Shown: one piece after another, positions 28,283-36,625 of the stretch
Layout: every line of letters begins with the position of its first letter
Numbering within the stretch: the stretch's first letter is position 1
Source: Prosthecobacter sp.
GTDB lineage: Bacteria > Verrucomicrobiota > Verrucomicrobiia > Verrucomicrobiales > Verrucomicrobiaceae
Direction of reading: 5' to 3'
Assembly (NCBI GenBank): GCA_030833205.1
Contig: JAURHS010000005.1
Location: forward strand, 1 to 64,000
Length of the DNA: 64,000 nt
The notes under the pieces: model-generated
The model's input: the letters and a program-made list of their open reading frames with translations, nothing else
Databases searched by the model: none
Told to the model about the DNA's origin: nothing
Translations under genes and position numbers: made by a program

Positions 28283-29599
28283 ATGGAAGCCATGTTGCCG
28301 CCTGCGCCCCATGCTCCTGCCAGACACTGGCTTCTGGCCCCTTATGCCCTGGTGCTTTGGGCCGTGCTCATCGGTGTGCTGTTGGGCCACTTCGCGCCGG
28401 AGGTTGCGGTGCAACTCAAGCCGTTGGGCGATGCCTTCATCAAGGCCGTTCGCCTGCTGATTGCCCCCATTGTCTTCTGCACTTTGGTGCACGGCATTGC
28501 CTCCCTGCATGCCCCGGGAAAGCTTGGGCGCATCGGCACCAAGGCCATCGTGTATTTTGAAGTGGTGTCCACCTTCGCCCTGCTTTTGGGCATGCTGGTG
28601 GCCAATCAGCTCAAACCCGGAGCGGGCATGCACAGCAAGGCCGGCGATTGGGAGGGAGCCGCCGCCAAGGTCGCCGCCTACTCCTCACAGGCGCAGCAAC
28701 AAAGCAGCAGCGGCATGTTGCTGGACATCATCCCCGAGAGCCTGCCCGGAGCCTTTGGCAGCGGCAACCTGCTGCAGGTGCTCTTCCTCTCACTGCTTGC
28801 TGCGCTGGCGCTGCGGCGCATGGGTTCAGGCGCAACGCCCATCCTCGCTGGCATTGAACGCGCCAGCCAAGTCCTCTTCACGGTGCTGGGCATGATCGTG
28901 CGCCTGGCGCCGTTGGGCGCCTTGGGCGCCATGAGCCACACCATTGGCCAATACGGCCTCAAGAGCCTTGGCAACCTTGGCCTGCTCATGGCCGGCTTTT
29001 ACCTCACGGCCCTGCTCTTTGTGGCGCTGGTGCTCGGCGGCATTGCCAGGGCCTGCGGCTTTTCGCTTTGGCGGCTGCTCAGGCATCTGCGCGAGGAGTT
29101 GCTGTTGGTCTTGGGCACCTCCTCCTCGGAAACCGCCCTGCCCGGCCTGATGCAGAAGCTGCGCGGACTGGGCTGTGCACCAGCCACGGTTGGCCTGGTG
29201 GTGCCCACGGGCTACAGCCTCAATCTGGACGGCACCAACATCTACATGAGCATGGCCGCCATCTTCTTGGCGCAGGCTACCGACACGGCGATGAGCTGGC
29301 AGGATCAGCTCTGGCTGCTGGCCGTGGCCATGCTCACCTCCAAGGGGGCCAGCGGTGTCACTGGAGCGGGCTTCATCACTTTGGCGGCCACTCTCAGCGC
29401 CGCGCCAGGCATCCCCCTGGCCTCGATGGCGCTGCTGTTGGGCATTGACCGCTTCATGAGCGAGTGCCGCGCGATCACCAATCTGATTGGCAACGCGGTG
29501 GCCACCGTAGTCGTCAGCCGTTGGGAGGGTGAGTTGGACGCAAAAACCTTGCGCGAGGCCTTAAATTCTCAGGCCCCACCGCCCCCGACCCACCCTTGA
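28283..29599 (+). CDS. Dicarboxylate/amino acid:cation symporter (DctA/GltP family)
   Basis: LGTSSSETALPGLMQKLRGLG, PTGYSLNLDGTNIYMSMAAIFLAQA, FMSECRAITNLIGNAVATVVVSRWEG. Confidence 0.95.
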   Translation: MEAMLPPAPHAPARHWLLAPYALVLWAVLIGVLLGHFAPEVAVQLKPLGDAFIKAVRLLIAPIVFCTLVHGIASLHAPGKLGRIGTKAIVYFEVVSTFALLLGMLVANQLKPGAGMHSKAGDWEGAAAKVAAYSSQAQQQSSSGMLLDIIPESLPGAFGSGNLLQVLFLSLLAALALRRMGSGATPILAGIERASQVLFTVLGMIVRLAPLGALGAMSHTIGQYGLKSLGNLGLLMAGFYLTALLFVALVLGGIARACGFSLWRLLRHLREELLLVLGTSSSETALPGLMQKLRGLGCAPATVGLVVPTGYSLNLDGTNIYMSMAAIFLAQATDTAMSWQDQLWLLAVAMLTSKGASGVTGAGFITLAATLSAAPGIPLASMALLLGIDRFMSECRAITNLIGNAVATVVVSRWEGELDAKTLREALNSQAPPPPTHP

Positions 29600-29630
29600 C
29601 GCCGCGCCCAAGCCCCTGCATGGGAGAACC

Positions 29631-30374
29631 ATGGAAGATAAGGACCCGGTTCCGCCTCAGGCCAAGCCCCTCAACCCTCTGTCCATTTGGGTGCCCATCA
29701 TCCTCATCGCCCTGGGCTCGGTGGTGCTCTACAATTACCTGATCTTTCGCTCCATGCAGAGCGTGGACGAGCGCATCGAGCTGCCCAATGGCCACAGCAT
29801 CAAGCGCCCACCCTTTCTGGGTCGCCTGGAGAAGGACATGGAGTTCACCGAACGCAGCGGCAAGAAGGTACATCTCGCCGACATCAAGGGCAAGGTGCTC
29901 ATCGCCTCCTGGGTCTTCACCCGCTGCCCACGCGGCTGCGCCGGTGTCTTGGCCAAGTTGAAGAAACTGCACGAGGAATTCAAAAACCACCCCGGCGTGC
30001 ATTTCCTCTCCTTCACCCTCGACCCCGAAGACACTCCGGAGCTGATGCGCAAGTTTGCCGAAGGCATCGGCATCAAGGACTCCGATCCCTGGTGGTTTCT
30101 CAATGGCGAGCGCGATGTGGTGCGTCAGTTCATGACCCTGCAGATGAAGTTCCGTCCCGTGCAGGACCTGCCCTTGGAAGATCGCCTCACGCCAGATGAC
30201 AAGTACATCCACGACCTGCGCGTCGCCGTGATTGATCATCAAGGCCACCTGCGCGGCCTTTACGACATCATGAACGCCGACAGCCAGACCTCATCCTTCT
30301 ACGACGAGGCCCTGCGCGATGAACTGACCTACTTCCTGCAACAGCGCGACGCAGGCAGCACGACCAAGCCATGA
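29631..30374 (+). CDS. SCO1/SenC family copper-binding thioredoxin-like protein
   Basis: N-terminal TM; CPRGC (CxxxC) in WVFTRCPRGCAG; distal His in YIHDLRVAVIDHQG. Confidence 0.88.
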   Translation: MEDKDPVPPQAKPLNPLSIWVPIILIALGSVVLYNYLIFRSMQSVDERIELPNGHSIKRPPFLGRLEKDMEFTERSGKKVHLADIKGKVLIASWVFTRCPRGCAGVLAKLKKLHEEFKNHPGVHFLSFTLDPEDTPELMRKFAEGIGIKDSDPWWFLNGERDVVRQFMTLQMKFRPVQDLPLEDRLTPDDKYIHDLRVAVIDHQGHLRGLYDIMNADSQTSSFYDEALRDELTYFLQQRDAGSTTKP

Positions 30375-30805
30375 CCGCTGAACAACTTCCGGGCCTTTAC
30401 ACCATTTTCAACGCCTGTGCCTTTTTGCACATCGTGCTGGGCATTGTGCTCATCAAGCGAGGCCAGCGTCAGGCCCACATGGCCAGCATGATGGTGGCCT
30501 TGCTGTTCTCCGCCGCCTTCCTGGCCTGCTACCTCTACTACCACTTCACCGTGGGCCATGTGCGCTTCGCGGGCACCGGTTTGAGCCGACCGATTTACTT
30601 CGCCCTGCTCATCACCCACATTCCACTGGCGGTGATCAACCTGCCCTTCATCATTTTCACCGTGCTGGCCGCCGTGCGGGGCAACTTTGCCAAGCATCGC
30701 CGCTGGGCCAAGCTCAGCCTGCCGATCTGGATTTATGTCAGCATCACCGGCATCATCATCTACCTGATGTGCTATGTCTGGTACGGGCCGCCCCTTCGCA
30801 GCTGA
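30371..30805 (+). CDS. DUF420 family membrane protein
   Basis: Four predicted TMs with conserved His; ATGA overlap with the SCO1 gene. Confidence 0.85.
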   Translation: MTAEQLPGLYTIFNACAFLHIVLGIVLIKRGQRQAHMASMMVALLFSAAFLACYLYYHFTVGHVRFAGTGLSRPIYFALLITHIPLAVINLPFIIFTVLAAVRGNFAKHRRWAKLSLPIWIYVSITGIIIYLMCYVWYGPPLRS

Positions 30806-31056
30806 GGAAAAGCTCACTGTTGAGCGCCGCCCACCAAGACCATGCCTTCAGCAGCGCCCACCCAGGCCTGGGCAGCCTGCGGTCAAAACCAAGATTCTCC
30901 GTCTGGGACATTGTCCTTGCCAGCCAAAAGCCACGGAATTGATGACAGGAGCGCAGCAGGGTTGAACCGTCTGCCCAAAGCCGAAACACAGCACGAGTCG
31001 GGATTGATTGGAGGATTGAGCTGGCAATCAACGAGTTAAAAAGTATTGATCCCTTA

Positions 31057-31110
31057 ATGAGATTTCTTCGCATTTTCTTGTTGCGCATGAATCTCAACTG
31101 CTCCATGTAG
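31057..31110 (+). other. Possible 17-aa upstream/leader ORF (MRFLRIFLLRMNLNCSM)
   Basis: ATG AGA TTT CTT CGC ATT TTC TTG TTG CGC ATG AAT CTC AAC TGC TCC ATG TAG, ending 8 nt before the TonB-dependent receptor start. Confidence 0.3.
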
Positions 31111-31134
31111 GCATCCTAATGAGAAACAGTCTCA
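31058..31134 (+). promoter_or_regulatory. Three Fur-box-like 7-1-7 sites upstream of and over the TonB-dependent receptor start
   Basis: TGAGATT-T-CTTCGCA (31058-31072), TGCGCAT-G-AATCTCA (31082-31096), TGAGAAA-C-AGTCTCA (31120-31134); 11, 11 and 12 of 14 matches to TGAGAAT-n-ATTCTCA. Confidence 0.5.
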
Positions 31135-33284
31135 TCCTAAACGGCCTTCTTGTTCTTTTGAGCCTTCCTTCGCTGCGGGCACAGGCTCCGGCTTCTGCCG
31201 CGGCATCCAAGCCCGCCGCGGCCGCCAGCACTGCACCGGCACAACAACTCAATCGCATTGAGGTCTACGGCGAATCGGAAAGCGAGAATCTCGTGCATGA
31301 TCCCTTTCCCATGCCGGTGGAGGGGACCAAGATTTTCGCTGGCAAGCGGGCCTCAGTGATTGACCTCGATGCCTTGCCCAAGGTGCAGGCCAACAACTAC
31401 CGTCAGGCCCTGGCCTTGACGGCAGGCCTGCAGGTTTCGGAGGAAACCACGCCGCTGGTGAGCATCGGCTACCGCGGCATTGGCACGCCGGCACGGACAC
31501 AGTTCATGCAGGTGTTGCAGGACGGCATCCCCATCCACGCCGATCCCTTTGGCTATCCTGAGGCCTATTACACGCCTCCACTTGATGTGGTTGACCGCAT
31601 CGAATTCATTCGCGGGGGCGGCGCGCTGATGTATGGGCCGCAGCCCGGCGGCGTGCTCAACTACATCACGCACACCCCCCTGCGCGATGCCCCCTTTGGG
31701 TTCCGCACCCAAAACATCTATGGCAGTGATCAGCTCTTCTCCAGCTACTCGGCCATCACAGGCACCTTGGGGCCCGTGGGCTACTATGGCTACTACAACC
31801 ACCGCCAGTCCGAGGGTTTTCGCCGCAATCGCAGTGCCTATCAACTCGATGGCGGCCACTTCAAAACGGTGACTCAACTCGATGCCGACACGCGCTTCAT
31901 TCTCGCCTTTGACGCCTACGAGCAGAGCAATGAGGAACCCGGTGGCCTCACCCTGCGCGAGTATGTCCGCGACCGGCAGCAGAACACCCGCGATCACGAT
32001 TTCTTCAAGCTGCAGCGCTATGTGGCGTCGGCGGAGTTGCAGAAGAAAATTTCCAGCCGTGCGGAATTTCAACTCAAGACCTGGGCCGGTTACTACGACC
32101 GCTACAGCCATCGTCAACGCTTGGACTCCTCCCAGGGCAGCAATGCCTTTGGCGTGCGCCCGCTCTCCAACAGTTCCTCCATTGAGAAGCAGACCTTCTA
32201 CTCGCTGGGCATTGAGCCCCGAGGCCGTGTGGATTGGAAGGGTTTGGGCGGCGACCACACGCTGGCCGCCGGCATGCAGCTCTACTTCATGGACTCGCCA
32301 CGCCGCGACAAGCTCGGTGCCAGTGCCGATGCAGCCGATGGCATTCTTACCGGGGCGACCCAGCGCTATGTCACCAGCCTCTCCACCTTCATTGAAAATA
32401 AATTCACCTGGGGCGATTTCAGCATCACTCCAGGGTTCCGCCTCGAGAGCATTCACCAAGGCGTGCACAGCAAGAAGTATGATGCAGCAACAAGGGCCCT
32501 GACCCAGGAGCGCGATGTGGGCCGGCAGGACATCCAACCTTTGTTTGGTCTTGGCCTTGCCTATGATCTGGCAGCCCAGACTCAGGTCTACGCCAATGTC
32601 TCCCAGAGCTACCGCCCGGCACTCTTCACTGAATCCGTGGTGGTCACGCCAGGCAGCAGCGCCATGGACGCCACACCGGGCCTGAACTGGAGCTATGAGC
32701 TTGGTTACCGTGGCAAGCCCAGGGACTTCTTTACCTTCGACACCAGCGCCTTTGTGGTGGATCAGGACAACCGCTATGCCCTGAGCAAGGATGTCCTGGG
32801 CAGTGCAGGCCGCAGCATCAATAGCGGCCTGGACGCTGCGATGCAGTTGGATCTGGTTGGTGCCTGGGATGAGCTCAAGGGCAGCCAGTGGCGCAAGCAG
32901 TTTGGCAGCCTCAGTCTCTATGGCAACATCACCGTTCTCGACGCCTCACTGCATGGTGGCCCCAACGATGGTGGCCGACCGCAGTACGCGCCGCAGTACC
33001 TGCTGCGCACTGGGTTCATCTACTCCCTGCGCGGCCTCAAGCTCTCCCTGCTTTCCACCTTCGTGGATGATCAAAAAGCTCAGGATGGAGATGAGGCCAA
33101 ATACAATATCCCCGCCTATTCCACCTGGGACCTCACCGCCGAGATTCCCATCTCCAAAAACTTCAGCCTGATGGCCGGGGTCAACAATCTCTTCAACGAA
33201 GACTATTTCTCGCGTGTGACAAGCAACGGAATTGATCCGGCCTACCCACGCAACTTTTATGTGGGCGGCAGTTTGCAGTTCTGA
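31119..33284 (+). CDS. TonB-dependent receptor (siderophore/FecA-like)
   Basis: Plug-like RASVIDLDALPKVQANNYRQALALTAGLQVSEE..SIGYRGIG; barrel end GVNNLFNEDYFSRVTSNGIDPAYPRNFYVGGSLQF. Confidence 0.92.
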   Translation: MRNSLILNGLLVLLSLPSLRAQAPASAAASKPAAAASTAPAQQLNRIEVYGESESENLVHDPFPMPVEGTKIFAGKRASVIDLDALPKVQANNYRQALALTAGLQVSEETTPLVSIGYRGIGTPARTQFMQVLQDGIPIHADPFGYPEAYYTPPLDVVDRIEFIRGGGALMYGPQPGGVLNYITHTPLRDAPFGFRTQNIYGSDQLFSSYSAITGTLGPVGYYGYYNHRQSEGFRRNRSAYQLDGGHFKTVTQLDADTRFILAFDAYEQSNEEPGGLTLREYVRDRQQNTRDHDFFKLQRYVASAELQKKISSRAEFQLKTWAGYYDRYSHRQRLDSSQGSNAFGVRPLSNSSSIEKQTFYSLGIEPRGRVDWKGLGGDHTLAAGMQLYFMDSPRRDKLGASADAADGILTGATQRYVTSLSTFIENKFTWGDFSITPGFRLESIHQGVHSKKYDAATRALTQERDVGRQDIQPLFGLGLAYDLAAQTQVYANVSQSYRPALFTESVVVTPGSSAMDATPGLNWSYELGYRGKPRDFFTFDTSAFVVDQDNRYALSKDVLGSAGRSINSGLDAAMQLDLVGAWDELKGSQWRKQFGSLSLYGNITVLDASLHGGPNDGGRPQYAPQYLLRTGFIYSLRGLKLSLLSTFVDDQKAQDGDEAKYNIPAYSTWDLTAEIPISKNFSLMAGVNNLFNEDYFSRVTSNGIDPAYPRNFYVGGSLQF

Positions 33285-33307
33285 TCAATCAACAACGGCG
33301 GCTGGCG

Positions 33308-33336
33308 TTGACAAGCCATGGGGCGGTCCCTAGCCT
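33308..33336 (+). promoter_or_regulatory. Putative sigma70-type promoter
   Basis: TTGACA-N17-TAGCCT, ATG at 33357. Confidence 0.45.
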
Positions 33337-33356
33337 GAGGCTCCACCCAAGACACC

Positions 33357-34523
33357 ATGAGCAGCGCCGCCACTCCGGGCAAACCGGTCTACAATGTCAA
33401 AAATCCATGCCCTGCCCGCGTGGCCGTGGCGCATGACATTTCAGCGGCGGATGCGCCGAAGCAAACCCGGCACTACGAGCTCGATCTTGGCGACAGTGGC
33501 TTGGAGTACCTGCCCGGTGATTCCCTGGCCGTGCAACCGCAGAACGACCCTGAGTTGGTGGCGCAAGTCCTGCAAGCGCAGGGTTGGAGCGGAGAGGAAG
33601 TGGTGACTCATCCCAAAACCGCGGCACCTGCCCCGCTGGCCCAGGCCCTGCTCGAAGGTTGCCTGATCACTTCAGCAGAGCCCAAACTGCTGGAGGCCAT
33701 CGTGCGCAAAAGCGGCGAGGGACATCCGCATGCCGCCCTGCTGCTGCCCGAAAACAAGGCAGCCCTGCAACAGCATCTCTACGGGCGCGACGCCCTGGAC
33801 CTGCTGCAGGAAAATCCAGCGCTGCGCTTCGAGCCGCAGGAGTTCATCAGCCTGCTGAAGAAACTCAACATTCGCCTGTATTCCATCAGCAGCAGCCAGC
33901 GCGAGAACCCGCGCAGTGTGCATCTCACCATTGCCACGGTGCGCTACCAAAGCCATGGCCGCAGTCGCAGTGGGGTGTGCTCCACCTTTCTCGCCGAACG
34001 GATTGAGGTCGGGCGCAGTGTGGTGCCCGTGTTTGTGAATTCAGGCAAGGGCTTCCGCCTGCCAGAGCCAGACGAGGAAACGCCCATCATCATGGTCGGC
34101 CCAGGCACGGGCATTGCCCCCTTCCGCGCCTTTTTGCAGGAGCGCCGAGCCACCGCAGCTCGGGGCAGGGCCTGGCTGTTTTTTGGCGAGGTCAGCGAGC
34201 GAAGCTGCTTTTTCTATCGCGAGGAATTCGAGCAGCATCTGCGCGATGGCAGCCTGCATCAGTTGACCACGGCCTGGAGCCGCGATCAGGCGCAGAAGAT
34301 CTATGTGCAACATCGCATGCTTGAGCAGGGGGCGCAGCTCTGGCAGTGGCTGCAGCAGGGCGCCATCGTCTATGTCTGTGGCGACGCGTCGCGCATGGCC
34401 GCCGATGTGGATGCAGCACTGCACCAGATTGTTGCACAGCACGGCGGCATGGACGCCGAGTCGGCCGCGGCCTGGATGCAGAATCTGCGCGATGCCAAGC
34501 GCTACCGCCGCGATGTGTACTGA
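33357..34523 (+). CDS. Sulfite reductase flavoprotein (CysJ)-like FAD/NAD(P)H reductase lacking a flavodoxin domain
   Basis: YLPGDSLAVQPQND, RLYSISSSQ, GVCSTFLAER, MVGPGTGIAPFRAFLQER, FFGE, YVCGDASRMAADVDAAL. Confidence 0.88.
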   Translation: MSSAATPGKPVYNVKNPCPARVAVAHDISAADAPKQTRHYELDLGDSGLEYLPGDSLAVQPQNDPELVAQVLQAQGWSGEEVVTHPKTAAPAPLAQALLEGCLITSAEPKLLEAIVRKSGEGHPHAALLLPENKAALQQHLYGRDALDLLQENPALRFEPQEFISLLKKLNIRLYSISSSQRENPRSVHLTIATVRYQSHGRSRSGVCSTFLAERIEVGRSVVPVFVNSGKGFRLPEPDEETPIIMVGPGTGIAPFRAFLQERRATAARGRAWLFFGEVSERSCFFYREEFEQHLRDGSLHQLTTAWSRDQAQKIYVQHRMLEQGAQLWQWLQQGAIVYVCGDASRMAADVDAALHQIVAQHGGMDAESAAAWMQNLRDAKRYRRDVY

Positions 34524-34529
34524 GGCGGC

Positions 34530-34544
34530 AAGGCCCCAGGCCTT
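34530..34544. terminator. Short inverted repeat between convergent genes, possible bidirectional terminator
   Basis: AAGGCC-cca-GGCCTT. Confidence 0.35.
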
Positions 34545-34956
34545 ACTCCATCCACAGGAAATTCACCGGCTTGTTGATGCCAGGATGAAGGCTGTTGAGC
34601 ACCGGGCAGGAGAGCGCGGCTGATTCAAGAATCTGGCGGTCGGGATGGCTGGCCGGCAACCCCACCTCAACGGTGACCGGCAGACGCACGATGCGTCTTG
34701 GCAGGTCCTGGCTCATTTCCTTTTCAATCGTCACCTTGAGCTGAGGGATGTCGTAGCCCTGCATCCTGGCCTTGATGCCCATGACCGTGGCCATGCAGGA
34801 GGCCAGGGCCGTGGCCACCAAATCCGTGGGCGAGAAATTTTCACCCTTGCCGTGGTTGTCCACCGGGGCGTCGGTGTGCAGGCGGCTGGAGGACGGGCCG
34901 TGAGTGGCCTCGCAACGCAGGTTGCCTTGGTACTGGATTTCAATGCGAACGCTCAT
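34543..34956 (-). CDS. OsmC family protein
   Basis: GENFSPTDLVATALASCMATVMGIKA and SCPVLNSLHPGI. Internal Met (MSVRIEIQ) preferred as start. Confidence 0.9.
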   Translation of the reverse strand: MSVRIEIQYQGNLRCEATHGPSSSRLHTDAPVDNHGKGENFSPTDLVATALASCMATVMGIKARMQGYDIPQLKVTIEKEMSQDLPRRIVRLPVTVEVGLPASHPDRQILESAALSCPVLNSLHPGINKPVNFLWME

Positions 34957-35057
34957 GGTGGGTTGTTGAGATAAACGCGCCAGAGGCAAGGCCGCAAGCA
35001 TGCATTTGTCGGTGCGCGGTCAAAAAAAGAAAGGATGGGGCAGCCATGATGGCGCGC

Positions 35058-36545
35058 TCAGAAGCCAATCGCGTAGTAGCCATCCAAGGAGATCTGTGCC
35101 GCTTCGGCAAAGGAGATCCAACGCTCGACAAATCGTTCACCCCAGCTGTCGCTGAAGGCCATCTCTCCAGTGTCCTTGTTGTAGCCGATGATGAGCACCA
35201 CATGGTTGGTCTCCTTGTCCTTGGGCAGCTTGGCCTGGGCGGACTCGCTTTCAATGCGGGTTTTCCACGAGGCCCAATCACTGACATTGCGTCGTTCTTC
35301 GCTGCGGCGATTGGCGATCTTGTTGAACTCTTCCGTGCTCTGCAGCAGCCACATGACGGGAATACCGCGGTCAATCCAGCGTGCCACATCCTTGAGTTCC
35401 AGTTTGCCCTGCCAGCTGTCAAAGGAGCGGCTCTTGGAGCGAATCAAGCGACCCACGCTGTCGAACAAGCGCACCAGACTGGTGCCTCCGCCGTACCCGG
35501 AACTGCCGGCATTGGCCAACACGTACATGTCGGCAGGCATGCCCATGAAGCGCATGGCGCGCTCCACGGTGGCAGGGGCGCAGTAGCCCTTGGGCCCCTG
35601 GTCCACCATCGGGATGTTCTTGAGCACCACATCGCCATTGGGGCGGCGTTCAAGGCTGGAGCGCGCAAACTCGCGCACCTGCGCGTCGGAGACCTTGGCG
35701 GCCTTGCCTCCCGCATCGGCAAAGGCCGAGGGCACAATCTGCAGTCCGACATACTCCGGTTCCTTGTCCTCACTTTGCGCATCGGCAAGCAGAAGGGCAT
35801 GACCGCGCCAGTCCCAGCGTTGCATGTTCATGCGCCCCGCGCCGCGCTCGCCAAAGCGTTCCTTGCGCGGTTCGCCCAGCAGCTTGGTCAAGGATGCGGC
35901 AATGGCCTGCAGATCCTTGTCCATCGCCTCGCGCACAATCTTGCCGGCCTGCTCTGGTGGCGTGTCCTTGTCGAAGTGCATTTCACCACTGCCCTTGGCC
36001 CCAAACAAATCGCCCTTGTTGGCAAAGACCAGCGATAGCGAGGTGACCTTGTCCTTCTGGGCGTAGAGGGCCACGGAGTAGGGATGGGCCCCCATCCACT
36101 TGAGGTCAGGTTTTGGGTAGAGACGATAACTGGACTGGTCCTGGGTCTTGGACTCCTGAGGCAACTGCAGCCTCTGAGCCACGGCAGCGGCGTCGCTTTG
36201 CCACAGAGCCTCGTCGGCAAACAAGGCCGCGCCAATGGCCTCATTGAGCGCGCTAGGCTCAACCTTGTCCTGCGGTCCGGAGCTTGCAGGGACCGCGCTC
36301 AACGAGTTGGCTGCAGCCTTGATGTAGGCCTGATCCGCAGGACTCAGCGATGAGAGAGGCAGGACAAAATTCTGACCGTCCTCGCGCTGGATGGTAACCT
36401 GATCGCCTTTGACCCCGACCAGCCTTGCCTTGATGCTGGCACCGCGTGCATTGGTGAAGGTGCGCAGCTCGGTGGTTGCCGCCTGCGCCTCCCCGAGGCA
36501 AATCATGACCAAGGGCAGCAAAAGGCGAAGGAAGGGCAGTTTCAT
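35058..36545 (-). CDS. SHD1-like domain + C39-like/papain-fold cysteine peptidase
   Basis: N-terminal signal peptide; NARGASIKARLVGVKGDQVTIQREDGQNFVLPLSSLSPADQAYI; VDQGPKGYCAPATVERAMRFMG, NHVVLIIGYN, FSDSWGERF. Confidence 0.8.
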   Translation of the reverse strand: MKLPFLRLLLPLVMICLGEAQAATTELRTFTNARGASIKARLVGVKGDQVTIQREDGQNFVLPLSSLSPADQAYIKAAANSLSAVPASSGPQDKVEPSALNEAIGAALFADEALWQSDAAAVAQRLQLPQESKTQDQSSYRLYPKPDLKWMGAHPYSVALYAQKDKVTSLSLVFANKGDLFGAKGSGEMHFDKDTPPEQAGKIVREAMDKDLQAIAASLTKLLGEPRKERFGERGAGRMNMQRWDWRGHALLLADAQSEDKEPEYVGLQIVPSAFADAGGKAAKVSDAQVREFARSSLERRPNGDVVLKNIPMVDQGPKGYCAPATVERAMRFMGMPADMYVLANAGSSGYGGGTSLVRLFDSVGRLIRSKSRSFDSWQGKLELKDVARWIDRGIPVMWLLQSTEEFNKIANRRSEERRNVSDWASWKTRIESESAQAKLPKDKETNHVVLIIGYNKDTGEMAFSDSWGERFVERWISFAEAAQISLDGYYAIGF

Positions 36546-36573
36546 GGCAGGGATCCCAAGCGGAACGGTCAGG

Positions 36574-36603
36574 AAAGTACCAGTGCTGGCGGGCTTTTGT
36601 CAA
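36574..36603 (-). promoter_or_regulatory. Putative sigma70-type promoter for the C39-like peptidase gene
   Basis: Minus strand TTGACA-N18-TACTTT, ~29 nt upstream of the ATG at 36545. Confidence 0.4.
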
Positions 36604-36625
36604 ACTGACATCCCAGGCCACCGGC

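Noticed and set aside
30861-30872. Perfect 12-bp palindrome CCCAGGCCTGGG
   Set aside because: No loop or U-tract to make a convincing terminator and no known operator; likely chance in GC-rich DNA.
31004-31031. Inverted repeat TTGATTG..CAATCAA upstream of the TonB receptor
   Set aside because: Only 7 bp with a 14-nt spacer; insufficient for a riboswitch or operator call.
30756-31106. 116-aa minus-strand ORF in the gap before the TonB receptor
   Set aside because: Overlaps the end of DUF420 and the putative regulatory region; no family motif or plausible start context.
35046-36038. 330-aa plus-strand ORF
   Set aside because: Antisense to the C39-like peptidase gene; shadow ORF.
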